Positions 6,712 through 14,547 of a DNA stretch of 19,504 nt are shown here, in pieces. Source of the stretch: Tateyamaria sp. (lineage in GTDB: Bacteria > Pseudomonadota > Alphaproteobacteria > Rhodobacterales > Rhodobacteraceae); NCBI GenBank assembly GCA_018668195.1, contig JABITU010000036.1:1-19504 (forward strand), written 5' to 3'. Position 1 is the stretch's first letter. Every line of letters begins with the position of its first letter. The position numbers and the translations under genes are program-made. Under the pieces are notes generated by a model that ran no database searches, was not told the DNA's origin, and worked only from the letters and a program-made list of their open reading frames with translations.

Positions 6712-7607
6712 CGCAATGCGACGCCCCCCATGTCTAAGCTCTCGTGATCCGAACTGTTCAGCAGCGCCTGAAACGCCTTGCGAAATGCAAGTTCTTCGTC
6801 ACCGAATGCCTCTATGTAGGTCGGTAAATCATAGCTCTTGCGCAACAAAAGTATCTTGTTTGTCGGCATGCTCAGAGTGCCTTCAAACTTGACCTGCTCT
6901 TCAAAGGCCATGTCGGCTTCAAGGCGGAATATACCCTCGGGCACCAGAACCGTGCGCCCATTTGCCGCTGCAATTGCGGCATTAAACGCACTGGAATCGT
7001 CGGTTGCACCGTCACCGATCGCCCCATAGTCGCGTACGTCAACGTAGGGGACAAGATCGCGCAGAAACATCGATGTGACGTCTTGGATTTCTATGTCATC
7101 GATCCGAACGATGCCACCGTTGGGGCCTTGCAGATCAATCCCGAAGTGGCAATACGCAGCTGTTCGGCCCAAAATCATGTCGACACCGTCGCGATTTCCG
7201 ACACCGATGATCGCAGTGACTTCGGTAATCGTGCCGTAATTGGTCAGCGCGGTCGCGGTCGCCTGTGTTGATACCCCTGGCATAGGCTGGCCATTGGCCA
7301 AAGCTGCATAAGCCGAAATGCGCACGGATGGCAGGCTGCCACTGATGGCTTTGACCCGCGCTTTGACCTGCAAATAGCACCCTGGCACGATCCGCGTCTC
7401 GCCCATATGACGCACGCGTGTTGTATTGGTCGTCTTCTGCAGCTCTAGACACCCACCAAAGTCCTGATCTGCCGGCACGAATGCAGCATTCATCGCCTTT
7501 TCATAGGTATCAGACCCGGGTGTTCCATCACCGCTCGACCAAACGTTAAGGCCATTTGCAAAGGCTGGCGGCATCAGTAGTGCGCCATCAGTGATCGCCA
7601 TGTTCAT
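6708..7607 (-). CDS. Beta-helix (pectate-lyase-3-like) protein, N-terminal part, frameshifted
   Basis: A 299-codon frame holding the N-terminus of a large polysaccharide-related protein. Residues 1-180 form a beta-rich, probably jelly-roll or carbohydrate-binding-like domain (GCLELQKT, CYLQVKARVKAI, GPNGGIVRIDDIEIQDV). At 193-204 comes DYGAIGDGATDD, the signature opening of the pectate-lyase-3 / GH28-related beta-helix domain. The frame ends prematurely as GGVALR-stop at 6708, right after a run of six G (minus strand, 6729-6724). The -1 frame continues the beta-helix. ATG 7607 is used, with AAGGGA upstream; ATG 7601 is an alternative. There is no signal peptide, so export, if any, is by another route, or the protein belongs to a particle. 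Confidence 0.8.
   Translation of the reverse strand: MNMAITDGALLMPPAFANGLNVWSSGDGTPGSDTYEKAMNAAFVPADQDFGGCLELQKTTNTTRVRHMGETRIVPGCYLQVKARVKAISGSLPSVRISAYAALANGQPMPGVSTQATATALTNYGTITEVTAIIGVGNRDGVDMILGRTAAYCHFGIDLQGPNGGIVRIDDIEIQDVTSMFLRDLVPYVDVRDYGAIGDGATDDSSAFNAAIAAANGRTVLVPEGIFRLEADMAFEEQVKFEGTLSMPTNKILLLRKSYDLPTYIEAFGDEELAFRKAFQALLNSSDHESLDMGGVALR
6723..6731 (-). other. Frameshift site G-GGG-GGC in the beta-helix gene
   Basis: On the minus strand this reads ATG GGG GGC followed by GTC GCA TTG CGG TGA in the upstream frame. One extra G (seven instead of six) gives ATG GGG GGG CGT CGC ATT GCG GTG and joins both frames. G GGG GGC also fits the X XXY YYZ form of a -1 slippery heptamer. Sequencing error, real loss of function, phase variation and programmed frameshifting are all possible. 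Confidence 0.75.
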
Positions 7608-7813
7608 CTAAAAATCCCTTTTCTCCGCAGAGGGCTCAGATGAGCTCTATAAAGCGGTCAATCCACCAAGGTTCGGCAGTTTCGACCCATCCGGGCAAGG
7701 GAAGTATCAATAAGGGGTAAACACAGGCTGACAGCAGCGCGCGGCTCTCGCAAGCGCATGGCAACAGGACGTGCTAATGTCCTCTGGCTAACAGAAATCC
7801 AACCATGCCGCCG

Positions 7814-8239
7814 TTACAGCGTCGCATGGCGTGCACGCGAGCCGCGCTCGATCGCCGCTGCGTGCAGTCGGTCGATTTCCAACTCATAGCGCATCTCTTC
7901 CAACAGACGCAGCTCAGCTTCTGCAATGGAACCATCCGCCGCGGCCACGTCACAAGCCAACGCATAGGCTGTCTCGTGCAAACGCTTTGGCAATGCGTCG
8001 CGAACCAAACCAAAAAGTGCGTCCAGTCCATCTTCCTGTTCGAACAAATCAAACACTGTTTGCGCGACCACATTAAGACGATCCAAATCGTAGCCTGCGA
8101 ACACCGGCAGGTTGTTGACCGCCGAATTGATCTTGACCAGCTCCGCTGTGCGAATATCCTCGTCTGATGCGGAAACAGCAATCATCAGAGCGACCAGCGC
8201 ATCTTGTGGCGTCAACGAAAACGTCGTGGAATTTGTCAT
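7814..8239 (-). CDS. TerB-family (tellurite resistance TerB-like) protein
   Basis: A 141-residue all-helical protein of the TerB-like family: an N-terminal LTPQDALVALMIAVSASDEDIRTAEL segment and a second repeat at about residues 92-115, ACDVAAADGSIAEAELRLLEE. The acidic DG/DED loops resemble the metal-binding turns of the family. TerB-like proteins are cytoplasmic and loosely linked to tellurite, stress and envelope functions; tellurite resistance itself should not be assumed, since no other ter genes are present. ATG 8239 is supported by AGGA about 9 bases upstream. It is divergent from lysK, with about 190 bases of shared upstream region, and ends about 200 bases beyond the beta-helix gene start. 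Confidence 0.85.
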   Translation of the reverse strand: MTNSTTFSLTPQDALVALMIAVSASDEDIRTAELVKINSAVNNLPVFAGYDLDRLNVVAQTVFDLFEQEDGLDALFGLVRDALPKRLHETAYALACDVAAADGSIAEAELRLLEEMRYELEIDRLHAAAIERGSRARHATL

Positions 8240-8428
8240 CGGGTTAATCCTGTGGGGCCTGTTCGCAGAAACCTGCCTTTCCTAAATATTGACGCTCTGT
8301 GCCGCCCGCAATAGGTACCAGCGGGATACCGCGCATCCGGCGCGGATTCGACCGTGCATACCAACGCGGGTCTGATGATGAAAATTGCTGCGCTCACCGT
8401 GCGGCACCCCAATTTAGGACACATCCCA

Positions 8429-10012
8429 ATGTCAAGTTTGCGCACCGCTGCGATGACAAGCAAAGCCTGGCCCTTTGAAGAGGCCCGCCGCGTGCTCAAA
8501 CGCTATGAAAAGGCGCGCCCAGAAAAGGGGTATGTTTTATTCGAGACCGGTTATGGCCCCTCTGGCCTACCCCATATTGGTACCTTCGGAGAGGTTGCCC
8601 GCACGTCAATGGTCATGCGGGCTTTTCAGGAACTCAGCGACATTCCCACCAAACTGGTCTGTTTTTCTGACGATTTAGACGGCATGCGCAAGGTGCCGGG
8701 TAATGTGCCCAATCCAGAAAAGCTGCAAGACTATCTGCAAATGCCATTGACCTCAGTCCCAGATCCGTTCGGGACGCATGAAAGCTTTGGACATCACAAC
8801 AACGCAATGCTGCGCCGTTTCCTTGATACGTTCGGGTTCCAATACGAATTTATCTCTGCCACAGAATTCTATGGTTCTGGCAAGTTTGACGAGATCCTTT
8901 TGCGCGCCGCTGAACGATATGACGACATAATGAAGGTCATGCTGAAATCTCTGCGCCAGGAGCGCAAGCAAACCTATTCCATTTTCTTGCCGATCCACCC
9001 AGATACGGGGCGCGTGATGTATGTGCCGATGAAAGAGGTCAACGCCAAAGCAGGCACCATCACTTTCGAAGACGCGGACGGCACAGAAATGACCGTGCCT
9101 CTGACAGGTGGCCATGTAAAACTGCAATGGAAACCCGATTTTGGCGCCCGCTGGGCCGCGCTTGGCGTAGACTTCGAGATGTATGGCAAGGATCACAGTA
9201 CCAATACGCCAATCTACGACCGGATCTGTGAGTTGCTTGGACAGAAAAAGCCCGAGCATTTTACCTATGAGTTGTTTTTGGACGAGAATGGACAAAAGAT
9301 TTCCAAGTCCTCTGGTAATGGAGTCAGTATAGACGACTGGCTGACTTACGCTTCTACCGAGTCGCTCGGTTATTTCATGTACCAAAAGCCTAAGACTGCA
9401 AAACGGATGTATTTTGATGTCATTCCAAAGGCCGTCGATGAATACCATCAGCAACTGCGCGCCTATGCCGGCCAAGACGAGGCCCAAAGGCTGAACAATC
9501 CAGTATGGCATATCCATGGCGGTAATGTGCCCACAAGCGATATGGTGGTGCCCTTCGCGATGCTGCTAAACCTTGCCTCGGTCAGCTCTGCAGAGACCAA
9601 GCAAACGCTGTGGGGCTTCATTCAGCGCTACGCACCTGATACCGGCCCCGACAGCCACCCCGGCATGGACCAAGCGGTAGGATTTGCTGTTCGCTATTAC
9701 AACGACTTCGTCAAACCATCCAAGACCTACCGCCATCCCACTGACCCAGAACGCGAAGCGCTTATAGCGCTCCGTGACGCGCTGACCGCATACGATGGCC
9801 CAGTCGAAGACGAAGCGCTGCAATCGGTGGTATATGCCATAGGGCGGGACCGTTTTGACCCGCTGCGCGGATGGTTCACCGCCCTGTATGAGGTGTTGTT
9901 GGGGGCAAGCCAAGGGCCGCGATTTGGCGGTTTCATCGCACTTTATGGCGTGGCTGAAACCATAGCCTTGATCGACCTCGGTTTGGCCGGAAAGCTAGCG
10001 ACTGCTGATTGA
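8429..10012 (+). CDS. lysK: Lysyl-tRNA synthetase, class I
   Basis: A class I LysRS charges tRNA-Lys with lysine in the cytoplasm; this fold replaces the common class II enzyme in archaea and many alphaproteobacteria. The 527-residue protein has the HIGH-type motif [10 protein letters not shown] at 44-53 and the KMSKS-type loop KISKS at 290-294, followed by GNG. The Rossmann domain between includes [15 protein letters not shown] and [13 protein letters not shown], and a helical anticodon-binding region forms the C-terminus. ATG 8429 is chosen because AGGA (8416-8419) precedes it and the family N-terminus ([18 protein letters not shown]) begins there. The earlier in-frame GTG at 8354 lacks support. 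A TTGACG at 8289-8294 may be a -35 element. Confidence 0.97.
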   Translation: MSSLRTAAMTSKAWPFEEARRVLKRYEKARPEKGYVLFETGYGPSGLPHIGTFGEVARTSMVMRAFQELSDIPTKLVCFSDDLDGMRKVPGNVPNPEKLQDYLQMPLTSVPDPFGTHESFGHHNNAMLRRFLDTFGFQYEFISATEFYGSGKFDEILLRAAERYDDIMKVMLKSLRQERKQTYSIFLPIHPDTGRVMYVPMKEVNAKAGTITFEDADGTEMTVPLTGGHVKLQWKPDFGARWAALGVDFEMYGKDHSTNTPIYDRICELLGQKKPEHFTYELFLDENGQKISKSSGNGVSIDDWLTYASTESLGYFMYQKPKTAKRMYFDVIPKAVDEYHQQLRAYAGQDEAQRLNNPVWHIHGGNVPTSDMVVPFAMLLNLASVSSAETKQTLWGFIQRYAPDTGPDSHPGMDQAVGFAVRYYNDFVKPSKTYRHPTDPEREALIALRDALTAYDGPVEDEALQSVVYAIGRDRFDPLRGWFTALYEVLLGASQGPRFGGFIALYGVAETIALIDLGLAGKLATAD

Positions 10013-10027
10013 CTTCGACGCCAGCAT

Positions 10028-10057
10028 TTGACCTACGCCTTTACAGTTATATGTAAT
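10028..10057 (+). promoter_or_regulatory. Sigma-70-type promoter for the DUF4864 gene
   Basis: TTGACC at 10028-10033, an 18-base spacer, and TGTAAT at 10052-10057 (5 of 6 to TATAAT), placed 25 bases upstream of the start codon. It begins 15 bases after the lysK stop, so the small gene is probably transcribed on its own. Confidence 0.5.
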
Positions 10058-10082
10058 ACTGCGGGGTTCGAAAGGAATTGCG

Positions 10083-10484
10083 ATGCGTGTAATTGTTTCA
10101 GCACTGGTATTGATCTTTGGCTTAGTGTTTTCTGCACAAGCTCAGGAATCCGAAATCGAAAACGTTATAAACAAACAAATAGAGGCGTTCAAAGCAGATG
10201 ATTTTGAAAGCGCTTTTGCCTTTGCCAGCCCATCAATCCGCAAAATCTTTCGTACATCCGAGAATTTTGGTCGCATGGTGACAAACACCTATCCGATGGT
10301 CTGGCGCCCATCTAAGGTGACATATTTAGATCTGCGCGAGATCGGTGGCGATCTGTGGCAAAAGATTGAGATTATTGACATGGCCGGGCGCGTCCATTGC
10401 TTGGACTACTGGATGAAAAAAACTGCTGACGGCTGGAAGATCAACGCAGTGCAGTTTGTAAAAGGCGCAGGCGTTAGCGCTTAG
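10083..10484 (+). CDS. DUF4864 domain-containing secreted protein
   Basis: A 133-residue protein with a clear Sec signal peptide (MRVIVSALVLIFGLVFSAQA, cleavage probably before QES). The mature part opens with IENVINKQIEAFKADDFESAFAFASPSIRKIF and ends with DGWKINAVQFVK, an NTF2/SnoaL-like layout that matches the DUF4864 family of small periplasmic proteins. Function is unknown. The ATG is preceded by AAGGA at a good distance. There is no partner gene: lysK lies just upstream with its own signals, and a long gene-free stretch follows. Confidence 0.85.
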   Translation: MRVIVSALVLIFGLVFSAQAQESEIENVINKQIEAFKADDFESAFAFASPSIRKIFRTSENFGRMVTNTYPMVWRPSKVTYLDLREIGGDLWQKIEIIDMAGRVHCLDYWMKKTADGWKINAVQFVKGAGVSA

Positions 10485-11266
10485 ACTATGCGAGATAGCT
10501 CATGCTTTAGCGATCATTGTCATTCCAATAACGTAATTCATATGAAATGTTGGGTGCAATGTTGCCGCCCGATCAAAGTTTCAGAGCCGATCCAGCGGCC
10601 AATCTGCTAACCCGTGCCACGGCTACCAAAATGGCTGTGTATCTTCGCCTTCGAACAAACTATCTCGTGTCATAAAAATTGTGCGCCACAAATGTGCTGC
10701 ACCACCCCAGAATTTCCCGCAAAGAGTATCACCGCGCATGGTGATCAGGTTAAGGGGCCGGAGCCACCAGTGACTTCTAGCCCAAGCTATTGGCTTCGGG
10801 GAAAGGCTTTAAAACAGGTGGACATAGAAAGGACGTTGTTCAGAAATGTCGTGAGCACAATACCCTAGCTTAGTGGATCTTGCCTCGATTTTCTGGTTTT
10901 CATGCCACCGCTGCTGCGGTCATACGCTTCATGCCGGATCTCGCCAACCGTTTAGACACGCAAGAACTAAAATTTTCTGCCCCAAGTTTGCGATGTAATC
11001 CTCGACTTTTTGGAACCTGTCCAAAACAATTTGAAACGCGCCTTGAATTTAACATACCGCCAAGCTTGGCAAAAGCGCGCCAAGACTTTGAATAATTTGG
11101 GGTCTCTGAGCATGACCACTGCCAGACAGTTTTTGTGACACAAAAAACGAAAGGGCACGTGCCTAAATTGACGACTTCGATAATGGCATCCAAGCACAAA
11201 AACTCCTGCCGTAAATTACTGAGCCTTGAGGGCGAGTATAGACGCGCTTGCGTTTTAAAATATCGG
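10485..11266. other. About 800-base stretch with no recognisable gene
   Basis: Frames of 71-151 codons exist on both strands, but they overlap one another, lack ribosome sites and show no recognised domains. The longest (minus, 11355-10900) starts inside the riboswitch. A 12-base perfect palindrome GCCAAGCTTGGC lies at 11059-11070. No insertion-sequence ends or duplicated flanks are visible. The base composition is lower in GC than the neighbouring genes, which would fit a decayed insert, but this is only an impression. Confidence 0.5.
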
Positions 11267-11296
11267 TTGACCCGACTCACGTTCCAGCCGTACACG
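11267..11296 (+). promoter_or_regulatory. Possible promoter of the riboswitch-dadA transcript
   Basis: TTGACC at 11267-11272, an 18-base spacer and a weak -10 TACACG at 11291-11296. Initiation would fall near 11303, just before the first riboswitch aptamer at 11311. The same TTGACC hexamer precedes the DUF4864 gene. Confidence 0.4.
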
Positions 11297-11310
11297 CGAT
11301 GCAGTCGAAA

Positions 11311-11513
11311 GGCTGACATGGGAGAGTGCGGGGCAACCCGCCGCCGAAGGAGCAACGCCCCGGAAACTCTCAGGCACCCGGAACCGTGCCAGCCGCCCCT
11401 GTAAAGGGAACCCGACGATCTGGAGAGCGGTCAGGCGTAACGCACCTGACCCACCGACGGAGAAAGCGCAAGGGCCAGCCCTCGCGTCAAACTCTCAGGT
11501 TACGCAACAGATG
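11311..11513 (+). promoter_or_regulatory. Tandem glycine riboswitch
   Basis: Two gcvT-type aptamers lie in tandem. Aptamer 1 (11311-11394) is closed by GGCTG/CAGCC and CATGG/CCGTG. It has the conserved GGAGAG, GCCGAAGGAGCAA and AAACTCTCAGG blocks. Aptamer 2 (about 11417-11513) is closed by ATCTG (11418-11422) with CAGAT (11508-11512) and repeats TGGAGAG, CACCGACGGAGAAAGCGCAA and AAACTCTCAGG. The linker of about 20 bases is normal for the class. Two aptamers sensing glycine would control the downstream FAD dehydrogenase gene, which begins 68 bases later. Known glycine riboswitches usually activate glycine cleavage or transport genes when glycine binds. Confidence 0.95.
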
Positions 11514-11558
11514 GGGACGCAAACGCCGGCGGGTTGTCGGGGGCGTCCATCCTATCTG
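11508..11558 (+). promoter_or_regulatory. Alternative hairpin (expression platform) of the glycine riboswitch
   Basis: CAGAT (11508-11512), the 3' strand of aptamer-2 P1, can instead pair with ATCTG at 11554-11558. The fold continues with GG (11513-11514)/CC (11551-11552) and GGACGC (11515-11520)/GCGTCC (11543-11548). This leaves small 3' bulges and a 22-base loop. P1 and this hairpin cannot form together. No T-tract follows directly. The ribosome site GAGAGGA (11567-11573) lies 8 bases downstream, so control at termination or initiation are both possible. Confidence 0.6.
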
Positions 11559-11580
11559 CGTCGCTTGAGAGGATTTTTCT

Positions 11581-12813
11581 ATGACACATATCGCCGTGAT
11601 TGGTGCCGGTATTACTGGCATTACAACTGCCTACGCCCTCGCCCGCCGAGGTTATGACGTGTCTGTCTTTGACCGCAACCGATATGCAGCAATGGAAACC
11701 TCGTTTGCAAATGGCGGCCAGCTTTCGGCCTCCAATGCCGAAGTGTGGACCCGTTGGGGCACTATCTTTAAGGGTCTTAAGTGGATGATGCGGCGCGACG
11801 CCCCGCTGTTGGTGAACCCGCGCCCCAGCTGGCATAAGCTGTCTTGGATGGCTGAATTCATGGGTAACATCCCCCATTACGAGGCAAACACGATCCAGAC
11901 CACGCAGCTGGCCATCGCCTCGCGAGAGCATCTGCTGGATTTTGCGCGCGAAGTCGGTGTCGAGTTTGATTGCGAACAACGCGGCATTCTGCACATTTAC
12001 AAAAAACAAGCCGAATTCGACCATGCGCGCCGGGTGAATACCTTGCTGTCAAAAGCTGGTCTAGAGCGGCACGAAGTGTCCGCTGACGAAGTGCAACGCC
12101 TCGAACCTGCGCTGAAAACCGACACCTTAGGCGGGTTTTATACACAGAGCGACTTTACTGGCGACATCCACCGGTACGCCTGCGCGCTTAGTGCAGCCTG
12201 TGAAAAAATGGGCGTGACGTTTCACTACAAAACGCGTGTCACAGAAATTCATCATACTGGGTCCGGCGTACGTCTTGATTGGGCAACTACGGACGACACA
12301 GCGCAACAGTATTTCAACGGTGTCGTCGTATGCGCAGGCGTCGGAAGCCGCGCCATCGCTGCCAAGCTTGGGGACCGGGCAAACATATATCCCGTCAAGG
12401 GGTATTCGATCACCGTCAACCTAGACGATTCTGCAAGTCAGACGGCCGCACCATGGATGAGCCTGCTTGATGATGAGGCCAAGGTCGTAACCAGTCGCCT
12501 CGGGAAAAACCGCTTTCGCATTGCCGGTACTGCCGAGTTCAATGGCTACAACCTCGACATTCGAGACGACCGAATAAAGCCGCTGCGCGACTGGTGTGAA
12601 ACGTTTTTTCCAGATGTATCAACCGAACACTGCGTTCCTTGGGCAGGTTTGCGACCTATGCTACCATCAATGATGCCCAAGGTCGGCCCCGGTTCAAAAC
12701 CTGGCGTTTACTACAACACTGGCCATGGCCACCTCGGCTGGACCTTGTCTGCTGTCACCGCGCAACTTACCGCTGATACCATCGATATGAATCGGATGCG
12801 CAACGCGGCGTGA
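11581..12813 (+). CDS. dadA: FAD-dependent D-amino acid dehydrogenase (DadA-like)
   Basis: A 410-residue DAO-superfamily flavoprotein with the N-terminal dinucleotide-binding motif GAGITG at 8-13 and an acidic residue ending the second strand (VFDRNR). The flavin-contact stretch METSFANGGQLSASNAEVW is characteristic of DadA. The C-terminal FAD-closing segment reads WAGLRPMLPSMMPKVG...YYNTGHGHLGWTLS. DadA oxidatively deaminates D-amino acids, chiefly D-alanine, to 2-oxo acids and passes electrons to the respiratory chain. The glycine riboswitch directly upstream raises the possibility that glycine or a glycine-related amino acid is a substrate or signal. GAGAGGA precedes the ATG. The convergent neighbour dacB releases D-alanine from the cell wall, which gives a possible metabolic link. 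Family certain, substrate not. Confidence 0.93.
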   Translation: MTHIAVIGAGITGITTAYALARRGYDVSVFDRNRYAAMETSFANGGQLSASNAEVWTRWGTIFKGLKWMMRRDAPLLVNPRPSWHKLSWMAEFMGNIPHYEANTIQTTQLAIASREHLLDFAREVGVEFDCEQRGILHIYKKQAEFDHARRVNTLLSKAGLERHEVSADEVQRLEPALKTDTLGGFYTQSDFTGDIHRYACALSAACEKMGVTFHYKTRVTEIHHTGSGVRLDWATTDDTAQQYFNGVVVCAGVGSRAIAAKLGDRANIYPVKGYSITVNLDDSASQTAAPWMSLLDDEAKVVTSRLGKNRFRIAGTAEFNGYNLDIRDDRIKPLRDWCETFFPDVSTEHCVPWAGLRPMLPSMMPKVGPGSKPGVYYNTGHGHLGWTLSAVTAQLTADTIDMNRMRNAA

Positions 12814-12997
12814 CGAGTGTCAGGCGGCTCGCTGAAATCTAACCGCGCGTCCGTTTGCGTCACTATTACAATGAGAAGATGACACAAATTCATATCATAG
12901 TGTTTGATGAAATCTCCGAGGCATAAAAGTGGTCCTGCTTTTTTGGACAGGTTTGTGTCTCATAGGATGTGCATCCGGGTTAAGTGTCATGCCGCAT

Positions 12998-14488
12998 TCA
13001 GGTGCTGTAAAGAACGCCCCAGCGTTCAATCAGTTTTAGCTGCATGGTCTTGGCACGGCGGTTCCAACTCCGCGCGCCCCTAGGTGCTTCTCTGTTTGCT
13101 TTGGAAATTCGTCTTCGCCTCGCGTCATCGACTGCAAAGATCGCAAAAGCCAACACTTTGCCGTCTTTGCCAGTCATGTAGCCCGCCAGCCCTGACACAA
13201 AGTTCAAAGTGCCCGTCTTGCCGTGTACTTCGATCGGGTGCGACTTAAGAATACGGCCCCTTTTGTCGCGCATCGCAACGGCCTTTAGAATCGGGCGCAA
13301 GGCGGTGTTGTCATGTGCCTTGACCAGCGCATTCACCATCGCAGCGGCCGTCATACGGCTGTCACTGCCAAGCCCGGAATGATCGACAAGCTTGATCCCC
13401 TTCGCACCCAGCGCAGCGTCAGCCCAGCGGTTCATCTCGGCTGCTGAAGCTTTTAGGCTCGGCACCAGGCCTGCGCGTTTAGCAGTCGCCGACATGCCCA
13501 CCATCTCTGCGGTCAGGTTCGTCGAAAAGCGCAGCATCGTCCGTAAAATAGTCTTTAAATCCTCACTTTGATGTTCAACAAGCATCGTTCCAACGGGTAT
13601 GATATCGGTGATTTTAGGTGCCTTGAGCACAATTCCATGCGCGCGCATGAGGGTCTGTAGAACATCACCAACATAAAGAGCAGGTTTGCGCACCGGAAGC
13701 CACCGCGCGCCGTCCTGGCCCAGGGCATGCCGCGCGACTGTCCAGGTGTCAGCCCCATCCGCACCCTTATAAATATAGACCGGAGTATCTCGGTTCACGA
13801 TCTTCATCTGGGCCATTGCGACCTGCGGACGGTACCGATCTGTACGCGCATCCATGGTCACACCATATCCACTGCCTGCACGGCGCCACTGGAAATGCAC
13901 CCGGTTGTAGTTTAACGCAATACCGCTAACCGCGGGGCTGTACCCCACATGATCAGGCTGGTCACGATCAATACTCTTGACATAAGGAAGCGCGCCCTCG
14001 GCCACCTTGAACGCGCCGCGCACCTCACGGATACCTTGCGCTTTTAACGCTTTGGCCATCTCGGCGAGATCATTGGTATTTAACGTCGGATCGCCCCCTC
14101 CTACCAAGATAAGATCGCCGTGCACCACACCGTTTGACACAGCGCCCGTAACCACAAGTCGCGTAATAAATCGGTGCAATGGTCCAAGAACATCCAGTGC
14201 ATAAAGCGCTGTGATAGCCTTGGCGACACTTGCGGGTGGCGTCCCAGTTTTGGCATTCGCCCCTTCAAGACGCTGACCCGTCTGGGCATCCACAACGGCA
14301 AATGAAACCCTGCCATCAAGGCGTGCACTATCAACGATTGTCTCGGCGCTTGGGACTAATTTTTTGAAATGCTCCGTGCCTCGGGCGATGGGTCGCAATG
14401 AAGCGCTGGGTGGGGCTGCCGCTACTCTTTGTGCCAGAAAACTCGCTGTCACAGCCAAAAATACACGTCTCGAAATCACACCTGACAT
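12998..14488 (-). CDS. dacB: D-Ala-D-Ala carboxypeptidase/endopeptidase (peptidase S13, PBP4-like)
   Basis: A class C low-molecular-weight penicillin-binding protein that trims the terminal D-alanine of peptidoglycan peptides and may cut cross-links in the periplasm. The three active-site motifs are present: SVAK at 87-90 (catalytic Ser87, Lys90), S-T-N at 322-324, and KTG at 424-426. The 496-residue length is normal for family S13. The N-terminus ISRRVFLAV followed by a hydrophobic stretch and AAA matches a twin-arginine (Tat) signal, which suggests folded export. It follows nadD on the same strand after 59 bases, so the two are probably co-transcribed. It is convergent with dadA. The ribosome site is weak. 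Confidence 0.95.
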   Translation of the reverse strand: MSGVISRRVFLAVTASFLAQRVAAAPPSASLRPIARGTEHFKKLVPSAETIVDSARLDGRVSFAVVDAQTGQRLEGANAKTGTPPASVAKAITALYALDVLGPLHRFITRLVVTGAVSNGVVHGDLILVGGGDPTLNTNDLAEMAKALKAQGIREVRGAFKVAEGALPYVKSIDRDQPDHVGYSPAVSGIALNYNRVHFQWRRAGSGYGVTMDARTDRYRPQVAMAQMKIVNRDTPVYIYKGADGADTWTVARHALGQDGARWLPVRKPALYVGDVLQTLMRAHGIVLKAPKITDIIPVGTMLVEHQSEDLKTILRTMLRFSTNLTAEMVGMSATAKRAGLVPSLKASAAEMNRWADAALGAKGIKLVDHSGLGSDSRMTAAAMVNALVKAHDNTALRPILKAVAMRDKRGRILKSHPIEVHGKTGTLNFVSGLAGYMTGKDGKVLAFAIFAVDDARRRRISKANREAPRGARSWNRRAKTMQLKLIERWGVLYST

Positions 14489-14547
14489 GTGAGCATCTAA
14501 GCCCAGTTAAGAACGACAAACAAGCGCTTCACAGGCAAGGTTTTGGG

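Noticed and set aside
7814..8239. Tellurite resistance operon
   Set aside because: Only a TerB-like protein is present without terZ, terD, terC or terE, so the family name should not be read as a resistance function.
8753..9517. 254-codon minus-strand frame inside lysK
   Set aside because: It lies wholly antisense to the strongly supported lysK and has no recognisable domain or ribosome site; it is a by-product of lysK codon use.
10900..11355. 151-codon minus-strand frame in the long gene-free stretch
   Set aside because: Its start lies inside the glycine riboswitch, there is no ribosome site, and the translation matches nothing I know.
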